Shown here one piece after another: positions 16,210-24,484 of a stretch of 64,000 nt of DNA. The position numbers and the translations under genes are program-made. The notes beneath the pieces are model-generated. The model did not search any database, had not been told where the DNA came from, and was given only the letters and a program-made list of their open reading frames with translations. Location of the stretch: NCBI RefSeq assembly GCF_010119225.1, contig NZ_WNKF01000002.1, positions 186,001-250,000 on the forward strand. Reading direction: 5' to 3'. Source of the DNA: Cyclobacterium roseum. GTDB taxonomy: Bacteria > Bacteroidota > Bacteroidia > Cytophagales > Cyclobacteriaceae. Position 1 is the first letter of the stretch. The number at the start of each line of letters is the position of its first letter.

Positions 16210-19200
16210 TTATAATGTGAGATTTACTCCCAAAGTAACGTTTCTGTTCGGAGGGTAAATGCCCCTGTCCACCCCAATATCCAGGTTGCGCATTTCGGAA
16301 TCGTAATTTTGTAATCCAATCTCCGGATCCAGCCCCTTATAACCGGTAATGGTAAAGAGGTTTTGCACTTGCAGGTACACCCTTAAATTGCTAAGGCTGT
16401 ACTTACTCGCCAGGGCCTCGGGAAGGGAATAGCCAATTTGCATGTTTCGCAATCTCAGAAATGACCCGTCGGACACGAAATAGGAACTGGGGCGAATGTT
16501 GTTATTCCGGTCATTCAGCGATAAGCGGGGAATGCTGGAATCCATATTGTCCGGACGCCAGGCATCCGCAACCCGAACACTTTTGTTATAGGCACTCAGG
16601 TTGAAGAAATCCAGGTAATAGCGGGTAAGGTCATAGGTCTCGTTTCCAAAGCTTCCATAGAAAAAGAAGGAGGCATCAAATTGCTTGTAGTTACCATTAA
16701 AATTTAAACCCATGATCAAATCCGGATGAGGGCTACCAATAAAGGTTCTGTCCTGACTATCTATCACACCATCTTCATTTATATCTCTGAATTTTAAATC
16801 TCCCGGCTGGGCATTAGGCTGGGTGGCATGAGCTGCAATTTCTTCCTGACCGGAAAAAATACCCAAGGATTCAAATCCATAAAAGGAGGCAATGGGCTGT
16901 CCGACTGCTGACCGGGTCACCTCCTGTCCGAAATTCACAGTGTGCAACAGGGAACTGGGAAGGGCAATATAATCTACTTCCTCCGGCAAAGATATTAGCT
17001 CGTTTTGAATGGCCGTTAGGTTCAGTCCTATGGAATAGTTAAACTCACCTCGTTCTTTACCAAAATATTGCAGGTTCAACTCTATTCCTTTATTTTGCAT
17101 TTCCCCTGCATTATCCCAGGTAGAAATATTGGATCCTCCCAACATGGGCGTTAGTGGTCTTTCGATCAGCATGTCCCGGGTAGTTTTGATAAAATAATCC
17201 ACATTTACTCCAAGCCGATGATTGAACAAGGTGGCATCCAATCCAAGGTTAGTCTGCGTGGTCGTTTCCCATTTCAGATCTGGATTGCCATTTCTTGTTT
17301 CGGTTAGCCCTAGGTCCACGCTATTTTGCGAACCGGATACGGGGTAGTTGGAGTAATTGGGGTAGCTTCTGTAGCTGGAAAAAGTCGAATAAGGCGGTAT
17401 ATCCTGATTTCCGGTTTCGCCCCAACCTGCCCTTATCTTCAGGTCATCAACAATAGAAAAATCAAAAAACTCCTCCTCTGAAAGTCGCCAACCTGCGGAA
17501 AAGGCAGGAAACGTCCCCCATCGGTTATTTGCCAATTTGGAACTCCCGTCCCTCCGTAATGTTAGAGAAGCCAGGTATTTGTCGGCATACGAATAATTCA
17601 TTTTGGTAAAGTAGGAAAACAAGGACCAGTCCGATGCGGACCCGGAATTCCGTTGGTCAGCACCATCTCCTGCGTCCAGGTACCTGAAATTCGGATCATC
17701 GTACGGAAAACCAAACCTGCTGGCAGAAAAACCCTCCCGATAATAGGAAATCGCTTCGATCCCTGCAAGGAAGCCAATTTGGTGGTCATTAAAACTACGA
17801 TTATAATTAACCGTATTCGACCATACCCATTCGTATTGGTAGCTGTTAGAGGTACTGATATCGCTCAGTACCCGCTGAGTGTAAATCTCCTCAAAACTAG
17901 GATTAAACCTCCGGTAATTATAATTCTCAAAATTGATTCCTAAGTTGGTTTTTACCTCCAGCCCCTCGGCCAATTCAAGTAAGCCGTACACATTACCAAA
18001 AAGCTTTAAATTCTTTCTGACATTATCCTTATTTCTGTATAACCTTCCCAGTGGATTTTGGTTATCGCTGGTAGCCGATCCGGCAAAATCTCCATTGATA
18101 TCGTAGACCGGAGAAATGGAAGGAAATCGGTACGCATCGTATACAACACTTCCCAGGGCAGCATTGGTCGTCACATCGGTATTCCAGGTGTAGGCGGCCG
18201 TCAGGTTTTCTCCTATGGTTAGCCGATCCAACACCTTGTACTCGGTATTGAATCTGGCAGACACCCGCTTAAAGTCAGTATGTTTGATTAAACCTTCCTG
18301 TTCGAAATAGTTAAAAGAAACGAAATGATTTGCATCGGAAGTGTTTTTCGAGAAATCCAGGTTATACGACTGGATGCGCGCAGGTCTGAATATTTCGGAA
18401 ACCCAATCTACATCGGCCGAAGGAATGGTTTGCTCCTCGTCTATCCATTCCGGAATCACAGGCTCCGGTCCTGACCCGTACACATCACTGGAGGGCTGTC
18501 CGCCATCATTAAGAGTAGCTTCCCAGAGTAACTCACCATACTCCCGGGCATTCAGCATTTCAGGCAGGTTAAAAGCTGTTTGTATTCCCGCATAGCTGTT
18601 GAAATTCAGCTTGGTTTCTTCTGACCTACCTTTTTTGGTGGTGATAATCACCACCCCATTTGCTGCCCGAGAACCGTAAATAGACGCAGCGGCCGCATCT
18701 TTCAGTACCTGAAAGGTTGCAATATCATTGGGATTAATCATGTTAATTCCAGAAGTAGTCGGAACCCCGTCAATTATGTACAGGGGATCGTTATTGCGAA
18801 TGGTACCGAAACCCCTTACACGGACGGCTACTCCTCCTCCCGGGGCATTGTCTGAAACCACACTCACCCCGGCGGCCCGGCCCTGAATCATGGCGTCTAC
18901 GCTAGCCGCAGGGATATTGGATAGTTCTTCCATGTCGATACTGCTAACCGCACCGGTCAGATCCTTTTTCTTTTGGGAACTATAGCCCGTGACGATAAAC
19001 TCTTCTAAAAATAAATCATCTGCCTGAAGACGGATCTCCAGATAGCTTTGGTTGCCTACCAAAATCTCTTTCGGAATAAATCCCACATAGGAGACCAAAA
19101 TCTCCTTCTCTTCATCAGTCAGTTGCAGGCTAAATTTTCCGTCAATATCCGTGACCGTCCCTTTGGTGGTTCCCTTGACCGTTACCACAGCACCGATGAG

Positions 19201-19308
19201 TGCCTGTTCTCCATCGTCATATACCACACCTTCCACCGTGTTTTGCGCCGTTGCGATACTGCTAAATAGCAATAACAACAGGCCTAGTAATCGTAGTTTT
19301 TTTCCCAT
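16210..19308 (-). CDS. SusC/RagA family TonB-linked outer membrane transporter
   Basis: A 1032-residue protein started at the ATG at 19306-19308 (MGKKLRLLG...); an upstream TTG would add nine residues. It has a signal peptide ending SSIATAQ and a CarboxypepD_reg domain (VEGVVYDDGEQALIGAVVTVKGTTKGTVTDIDGKF). A TonB-box-like stretch (LEEFIVTGY) is followed by the SusC plug with PLYIIDGVPT and GVVIITTKKG, then a long barrel ending NVTLGVNLTL. SusC channels import ligands trapped by SusD, powered by TonB-ExbBD. It sits between susD and a run of exported enzymes, so the substrate is probably related to the DUF6797, isochorismatase-like and TIM-barrel proteins encoded just upstream. Confidence 0.96.
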   Translation of the reverse strand: MGKKLRLLGLLLLLFSSIATAQNTVEGVVYDDGEQALIGAVVTVKGTTKGTVTDIDGKFSLQLTDEEKEILVSYVGFIPKEILVGNQSYLEIRLQADDLFLEEFIVTGYSSQKKKDLTGAVSSIDMEELSNIPAASVDAMIQGRAAGVSVVSDNAPGGGVAVRVRGFGTIRNNDPLYIIDGVPTTSGINMINPNDIATFQVLKDAAAASIYGSRAANGVVIITTKKGRSEETKLNFNSYAGIQTAFNLPEMLNAREYGELLWEATLNDGGQPSSDVYGSGPEPVIPEWIDEEQTIPSADVDWVSEIFRPARIQSYNLDFSKNTSDANHFVSFNYFEQEGLIKHTDFKRVSARFNTEYKVLDRLTIGENLTAAYTWNTDVTTNAALGSVVYDAYRFPSISPVYDINGDFAGSATSDNQNPLGRLYRNKDNVRKNLKLFGNVYGLLELAEGLEVKTNLGINFENYNYRRFNPSFEEIYTQRVLSDISTSNSYQYEWVWSNTVNYNRSFNDHQIGFLAGIEAISYYREGFSASRFGFPYDDPNFRYLDAGDGADQRNSGSASDWSLFSYFTKMNYSYADKYLASLTLRRDGSSKLANNRWGTFPAFSAGWRLSEEEFFDFSIVDDLKIRAGWGETGNQDIPPYSTFSSYRSYPNYSNYPVSGSQNSVDLGLTETRNGNPDLKWETTTQTNLGLDATLFNHRLGVNVDYFIKTTRDMLIERPLTPMLGGSNISTWDNAGEMQNKGIELNLQYFGKERGEFNYSIGLNLTAIQNELISLPEEVDYIALPSSLLHTVNFGQEVTRSAVGQPIASFYGFESLGIFSGQEEIAAHATQPNAQPGDLKFRDINEDGVIDSQDRTFIGSPHPDLIMGLNFNGNYKQFDASFFFYGSFGNETYDLTRYYLDFFNLSAYNKSVRVADAWRPDNMDSSIPRLSLNDRNNNIRPSSYFVSDGSFLRLRNMQIGYSLPEALASKYSLSNLRVYLQVQNLFTITGYKGLDPEIGLQNYDSEMRNLDIGVDRGIYPPNRNVTLGVNLTL

Positions 19309-19505
19309 TAGTGATCTTGTTTTATTGAAGTGCAAAGTTCAATAATCGATCTTTAAACAGGATTTATTTGAGGTTATTAATTGATCACTATTTGGATTCG
19401 AAGGTAGCTTTAACTTAATAAAAAAATAATGGAGCTCGCAAGACCGGTTTGGTAAAAATTAAAATTTGATGTCCCTAGAAACTGAACAAATCAATGAAAA
19501 ACAGG

Positions 19506-20408
19506 TCATTCTGCTCCTTTAAAACGAAACGCAGAAGTCCCTGTAAAATCGGTGCTGAGCATGGAAGGAGCCCAGTATCTTTCTACATGCGCCACTACCA
19601 TATCAGTGCCCTCAAAATGGCTCACATAAGGAGGCATTTCCGGGTTGTACATGGTATCGGTCATATCCCTCATCAAAACGACATTCTTGTTCAAATTGGC
19701 CATCTGCCGGATAGCGAAGGGCCTGCCCAGCACACACATATTTAAATGAACGCCCATGACGACAATATTTTCTATGTCTCTGGATTGGATGATATTGAAG
19801 ATTTCCTGCCCCTGATCGGATATAAAATCCCCTTCGACAACCTGTATTTCGGGAGTTTGCCGTGTCCAGGCGGTTCTTTCTTCGCAGGGCTCTCCATTGG
19901 AACAAGGTTGATCACAACCACCGTCACTGTCATCAATGGGCAAGGGGGCTTCATTATCCGGATCCAGGTAGCACCAGTCATTGATGGGAAAAGCTTCAGG
20001 TGCTGCATGGTAGGCTACCGCTTGAGCTGCCTTTCGCTGGGGCGCATCGGTATAAAAATCCATCGTTCCGCTGGGAGCATGGATAATGGTGACCCCTTTC
20101 TCCCGGGCTGCAGCGATGGTGGCATTCATGGCAGGTGCCAACTCCCCTACTCGTTTGGTGGCACTCTCGCACCAATGTTGGTCCCACATATCGGTAATGA
20201 TAAAGGCGGTTTTTGAGGGCTCCCAATCCTCCTCATACTCCCTGGTTTCCCAGGCTACGTTTTCGCTGTTTATAGCGACCTGTTTTCTGAGGTTAACCTG
20301 TATCAAATTTGTTTCGGAAGTGATTTCTTCACGGGTGCCGTCATTCCTGCCTTGCCGGCAGGATGACATCATGGCAATCACAAACAATACACAAAAGATA
20401 GGTTTCAT
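19506..20408 (-). CDS. Exported cysteine hydrolase (isochorismatase family)
   Basis: A 300-residue protein with a short signal ending MMSSC, so a lipoprotein, which is unusual for this mostly cytosolic family. The fold is an isochorismatase-like Rossmann type: TAFIITDMWDQHWC gives the catalytic Asp (about 73), and VVMGVHLNMCVLGRPFAIRQM gives the nucleophilic Cys (about 225). Family members hydrolyse amides, ureides or vinyl ethers. There is an inserted segment with three close cysteines (CDQPCSNGEPC, about 165-175) that could make a disulfide or bind metal. The gene starts 26 bp after the DUF6797 gene and precedes susC by about 200 bp, so it probably belongs to the same catabolic block. Confidence 0.9.
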   Translation of the reverse strand: MKPIFCVLFVIAMMSSCRQGRNDGTREEITSETNLIQVNLRKQVAINSENVAWETREYEEDWEPSKTAFIITDMWDQHWCESATKRVGELAPAMNATIAAAREKGVTIIHAPSGTMDFYTDAPQRKAAQAVAYHAAPEAFPINDWCYLDPDNEAPLPIDDSDGGCDQPCSNGEPCEERTAWTRQTPEIQVVEGDFISDQGQEIFNIIQSRDIENIVVMGVHLNMCVLGRPFAIRQMANLNKNVVLMRDMTDTMYNPEMPPYVSHFEGTDMVVAHVERYWAPSMLSTDFTGTSAFRFKGAE

Positions 20409-20434
20409 CGTACCGGATTTTTCGGTAAGATACT

Positions 20435-23188
20435 TTATTTTTCCAATGTTTTAAAATACAATATAATAGAATCAATGTCATTTTCAGATAATACTCCCAG
20501 AAAAGAAGGCATCTCCCCTTCCCTACCCTTGACCACCTTGGCACCCGGATCCACAATGGACTCTCTGAGGTAGTCCTCATCAGCGGTTGCGGAACTTCCA
20601 TCGGTAAACTCCCTTTCGGAACCATAAAGTCCGTTTACATTGGGTCCTATTTTTCCTTCGCCACTTCCCTCCACGGCATGGCAGGCAATGCATCCGTAAT
20701 TCATAAACAATTCCTTTCCACGAACGGCATCCGGTGCTTCTCCTTCTGTACCTTCTAAAAGCGAAGCCTCATAGTCTTGATTTAAATCTCCTTCGCTTAC
20801 ATTACTAAATCCCTCCGCCAGCAAATCAGGCCGAACCACCTCGTTGACCGTCATCCACACTTTATCCGACCAGGAGCTGCCTGCTTTCGTCTTCAAATCA
20901 TAGGCTACTTCCATCTGCATGACTTCGGCGATTTGCGGCACGATCAGAAACACGCCTTTGCGGTCATCGGATAAGATTGCCTCCAATACGGGCAGGTATT
21001 CTTCTCCAACCGTGCCATCCAGTTTGTAATGACCCGACCCGTATTTTTGCGTACGCTGGTAATTCCAACGCTTTACCTTGAAAGCAGCAATATCCTGGGC
21101 TACGGTTTCATCCAGTTCCTGATCAAAGCGTAAAATGATCCCCCCGTCCCGCACTTTGTATTCGCGGGGCATGAAATTCTCTTCTCCAGTGTACCGAAGC
21201 CGAAGGAGCGCACTTAAAACATCGGAATTATGCCCCCAAAGTGAAAATCCGGTAAAATAAACCTGTCCGTCCCCCGGATGCACTTTCCCTTTCATCGCTG
21301 GGGCGGGAAAGGTCCCCGGTATCACGTTTGCTCCGCCTTGCACCACCTGTGAACCACTGTCGATTTTCACTTGAAAAAGGCCCGGCCGGCCGTAGGAAAG
21401 GTGGAGCAACTGCCCATTTAAAGGCCCCATTTTGGTACTATTAACCCATATCTGACCCACTCCGGAACGATCCTCGTTATGCGGAATCCAGGTGATCGGT
21501 GGAGTGACTTCCGGGATCGGATCCCGATGGGCCGTGGCAGGCACCCCGTAGTAATCCCCCTTTCGGATCAACATCACCGGAGTGGAAGGCATGTAATGCC
21601 CTTGTTGGTCAGACCCCGTTAGCCAACCCTCTTCCGGATGAATACCCAGGTAAGGCCCCCTGAATCCCGAGGCAAACTGTTCCACCAACCGGCCGTCAGA
21701 AGCTATTTTCAGAACGGACCCGTCGTGATGAGAGGCAGATCGGAACCCCATCAGGGATTTGGGTGAAGAGGTTTCCGGCCCCATATCCAGCGCTCCAAAT
21801 TTGGAAATGTAGAACCCGCCTTCCGGATCGGCTACCATACTGGAGGCCCATTCTCTGGTTTCTATGGATTGGGCCATGGCATTGGAGAAATTTTCATACC
21901 AATCCGCTACCCCGTCCCCGTTCAGGTCGTGAAGCCGGGTGATGCCGTCTTTTCCATAGACGAACACCTTTCCATCTACAATTTCCAAGCTCTGTGGTTC
22001 GTACAGCCCCGAGGCAAATCGGGACCATGCGAGTCGGCCCAACCCCTCCTCTAAGCCGTTCATGATCCATACATCTCCTTCGAAGGTGACCAGGGCTGCT
22101 TTATCGGCATCAAAAAACCCTATATCTACCAGCCGGACGTTTCGCTTCCAGGGATTGGGTACCGGCAGGGTAAGCCTGTCGGTAACAAAAGCAGCCGTAT
22201 CCGGAGAAATTTGTCCTTTGGTAAGCACCGTTTCGGTCCAATAAGCCGGGCCACCCTGATCTATTGCTGGCATTGCTGCCTCAAATTCGGAGGTTGCTTC
22301 TTCAAAAGCAGCGAGATGCTCCTGATCTCCTTTCCAAACCACCAAGCCGAACTCCATCGCTTCTGCATGGGGGGCTACTTCTGCTACTAAATACCGTTCT
22401 TCCTGAACCGACAAGCTGACCCCGGAAACGCCCGCCGGAAGTCCAAGTCCCGTAATTTCTCCATCCCTGTGTATCAAGATGCTATTTCCTTTTTCCTCCA
22501 CACGGTCTGCGCCGATCACTTCGGCCGCAACCAAATAAAGTGATCTATCAGCCGGAGAAACATCAAAATACCTGGTAAACGCCGTCATACCATCCCGAAC
22601 CACACTGCCAGGCAACTCATGGATCAAGGTATTCCCCACAGAATAGGCCAGCACCGCCTGCTGACCCAAGGTATAAAGGCCTTCATAACGACCCATTTCA
22701 GCAGGTATGGGTCCCCATGGAGGACTCTTTGGGTGCGGAGAAGGTGAGCGTGGATCAGAGAATAATGGGGCTCCCGCTGACCAACCCGGGTAGCTTCCGG
22801 TAGCCACTTTAGGATCTCCTCCAATCGTAGGAATCTGGTTTCCCTTGTTGTGAAAATCATCGTAGGAGATTTGAGCCATGGTCACCATGGGCATAAAATC
22901 TCCGGTCCAGCCTACCGTCCAACGCAGCAGATCCGTGTCAAAGCAGGCGTAGGCTTCATTCCCCAGTTGCAGAGCCAATACACGGGCTGAAATATTGTTT
23001 TCTGGAAAGCCTTCTCCCAGTGATCGGCCGTCCATTGAAGTGGTAATAAAAGGGAAGCCGGGTTCTACAAAGGGAGCGAATGCTTCGTTTTCAAAATCAA
23101 CTTCCGTTATCATCTTTTCTGGTACTTTTTCCTGACAAGAAAAAAACAGGATGCCAGCAAATAATAGTAACCTTGGTAGGCTTAGCAT
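20435..23188 (-). CDS. DUF6797 / beta-propeller / cytochrome c lipoprotein
   Basis: A 917-residue protein when started at MLSLPRLLLFAG (ATG 23186-23188), which gives a normal lipoprotein signal ending LFFSC; ATG 23230 would add 14 residues. The N-terminal domain (FAPFVEPGFPFITTSMDGRSLGEG, then LQLGNEAYACFDTDLLRWTVGWTGDF) fits DUF6797. The middle is a glucose/sorbosone-dehydrogenase-like beta-propeller. Near the C-terminus MNYGCIACHAVEGSGEGKIGPNVNGLYG is a class I cytochrome c site (CxxCH) with ITLYF-type end helix. It should be a periplasmic or surface redox protein that passes electrons through haem c. Substrate is unknown; neighbours suggest carbohydrate-like molecules. Confidence 0.88.
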   Translation of the reverse strand: MLSLPRLLLFAGILFFSCQEKVPEKMITEVDFENEAFAPFVEPGFPFITTSMDGRSLGEGFPENNISARVLALQLGNEAYACFDTDLLRWTVGWTGDFMPMVTMAQISYDDFHNKGNQIPTIGGDPKVATGSYPGWSAGAPLFSDPRSPSPHPKSPPWGPIPAEMGRYEGLYTLGQQAVLAYSVGNTLIHELPGSVVRDGMTAFTRYFDVSPADRSLYLVAAEVIGADRVEEKGNSILIHRDGEITGLGLPAGVSGVSLSVQEERYLVAEVAPHAEAMEFGLVVWKGDQEHLAAFEEATSEFEAAMPAIDQGGPAYWTETVLTKGQISPDTAAFVTDRLTLPVPNPWKRNVRLVDIGFFDADKAALVTFEGDVWIMNGLEEGLGRLAWSRFASGLYEPQSLEIVDGKVFVYGKDGITRLHDLNGDGVADWYENFSNAMAQSIETREWASSMVADPEGGFYISKFGALDMGPETSSPKSLMGFRSASHHDGSVLKIASDGRLVEQFASGFRGPYLGIHPEEGWLTGSDQQGHYMPSTPVMLIRKGDYYGVPATAHRDPIPEVTPPITWIPHNEDRSGVGQIWVNSTKMGPLNGQLLHLSYGRPGLFQVKIDSGSQVVQGGANVIPGTFPAPAMKGKVHPGDGQVYFTGFSLWGHNSDVLSALLRLRYTGEENFMPREYKVRDGGIILRFDQELDETVAQDIAAFKVKRWNYQRTQKYGSGHYKLDGTVGEEYLPVLEAILSDDRKGVFLIVPQIAEVMQMEVAYDLKTKAGSSWSDKVWMTVNEVVRPDLLAEGFSNVSEGDLNQDYEASLLEGTEGEAPDAVRGKELFMNYGCIACHAVEGSGEGKIGPNVNGLYGSEREFTDGSSATADEDYLRESIVDPGAKVVKGREGEMPSFLGVLSENDIDSIILYFKTLEK

Positions 23189-23385
23189 CTGGTGTTTTGG
23201 GATATGATCGTTGGAATGGACGTAATTCATGCTTTTCTGAACTGATTTTAATAGCGTTTTGCAATGTGCCTCCCAAATTACTGCCAAAAGTTTCAAATAC
23301 AAAAATTTTAGGAGGTTGCAAGCCAGGATTGGCAGCACTATAGGCCATGATTTGGGGGGGGCAACAGGGTCTAACCCAAAATCTT

Positions 23386-24198
23386 TTATTTAGTTAGGTA
23401 CCTGTTTTTTAGCAAATCAAGCATGTATACATTGATTTCCCATTGATTGGCAACAGGCATTTGGGTATGAGGAAGGGAGGGCATATAGGGAAAAGGTCCG
23501 AACTCGGTGGTAATTCGAAGTAAGGTACCCTGTTTTTGATGCCTTTGTACCACCCGATCCCACCAACCGAGATGGGCTTGCAAGGCATCGCTCCATTCCG
23601 GAGCCCTGGGGTCGTTTACCTGCGGCCCTTCCGCAAAACCTACCCTACTGTGAATATGATCGGTTCGGGATAGGGCCAGTTCTACGGCTTCCTTTTGATC
23701 TTCCAGCAAGGATTCGTGCACGTTGCACCAATGCGAAATATCCAGGCAAATGCGGAGGTCAGGAATTTGTTGGAAATAGGTACTTGCTATCGGGGCTGAA
23801 TACAGGCATTTGCCGCGATGGGTTTCGTGGGTAATGGGAATACCCGATGTGTCCGAAAGTTTTTGTGCCAGACTGAAATGGGCCTGGTTTTCGTTAAAGT
23901 TAAAATAATCCTTGCCCGTTTGACAGTTTACAGCTACCGGTTTGGCGGCCAACAGGTGTTCCAGGTATCGGTTATAAGCGGTTAGATTGGCGGAAGGATC
24001 TGCTTCAAAAGACTGGTAGTACTGGGCGATCAATTCCAGATCACATTCTCTCAAGCGGTTTAATACCTCTCCCTTCTCTTTTTCTTCCAGCGGAAGGTCC
24101 ATTTCCACCCCGTCGTATCCGGCTTCTTTTACTTTTTCACAAAATTCTTTAAAAGGCAGGGTGTTACCCCACAGGGGCGCGTAAAATTTAATCGACAT
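23386..24198 (-). CDS. Sugar phosphate isomerase/epimerase family protein (TIM barrel)
   Basis: A 270-residue protein without a signal peptide, so cytoplasmic. It has the AP-endonuclease-2-like TIM-barrel layout: KVKEAGYDGVEMDLPL near the start, ITHETHRGKCLYS with the metal-binding Glu and His (about 125-130), LRICLDISHWCNV (about 152-164) with the metal Asp and His, and DHIHSRVGFAEGP (His-x-Arg). Family enzymes isomerise or epimerise sugars and inosose derivatives using a divalent metal. It is the first gene of the minus-strand block leading to DUF6797, the isochorismatase-like enzyme and SusCD, and may process the imported product. Precise reaction unknown. Confidence 0.88.
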   Translation of the reverse strand: MSIKFYAPLWGNTLPFKEFCEKVKEAGYDGVEMDLPLEEKEKGEVLNRLRECDLELIAQYYQSFEADPSANLTAYNRYLEHLLAAKPVAVNCQTGKDYFNFNENQAHFSLAQKLSDTSGIPITHETHRGKCLYSAPIASTYFQQIPDLRICLDISHWCNVHESLLEDQKEAVELALSRTDHIHSRVGFAEGPQVNDPRAPEWSDALQAHLGWWDRVVQRHQKQGTLLRITTEFGPFPYMPSLPHTQMPVANQWEINVYMLDLLKNRYLTK

Positions 24199-24364
24199 TT
24201 CAAGCGTGGTAATGGTGTGAGAAAATTTGTAAAAAGGAATCTCTTAAAAAAATCATGTAAAACAAAAGAATAAATGGGTTATTTCCCCAAGTGGGACAAA
24301 ATGAATTTTGGATGTATGGGTAATCGATCAATACCTTTGCAAATCCCCGTTAAATGCCCGATAG

Positions 24365-24456
24365 CGAACAATTTTGTTCGAATCGGAAATGCTATGATAT
24401 AAAAATCGTGGTCATAATGCCATTCGGGGCGGTTTTGGATGGCATGGAAGTAGAAG
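24365..24456 (+). promoter_or_regulatory. Inverted repeat plus TGGCA promoter-like element, permease 1
   Basis: CGAACA-ATTT-TGTTCG (24365-24380) is a perfect 6-4-6 inverted repeat. Exactly 60 bp further on comes TGGCATGGAAGTAGAA with GG at 24441-24442. The -24-like GG is in place, but the expected -12 GC reads GA, so the sigma-54 match is partial. The same arrangement precedes the other two permeases. It also fills most of the 24199-24484 gap. Confidence 0.55.
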
Positions 24457-24484
24457 TGAATTGGTAAAGCACTACTTATATATT

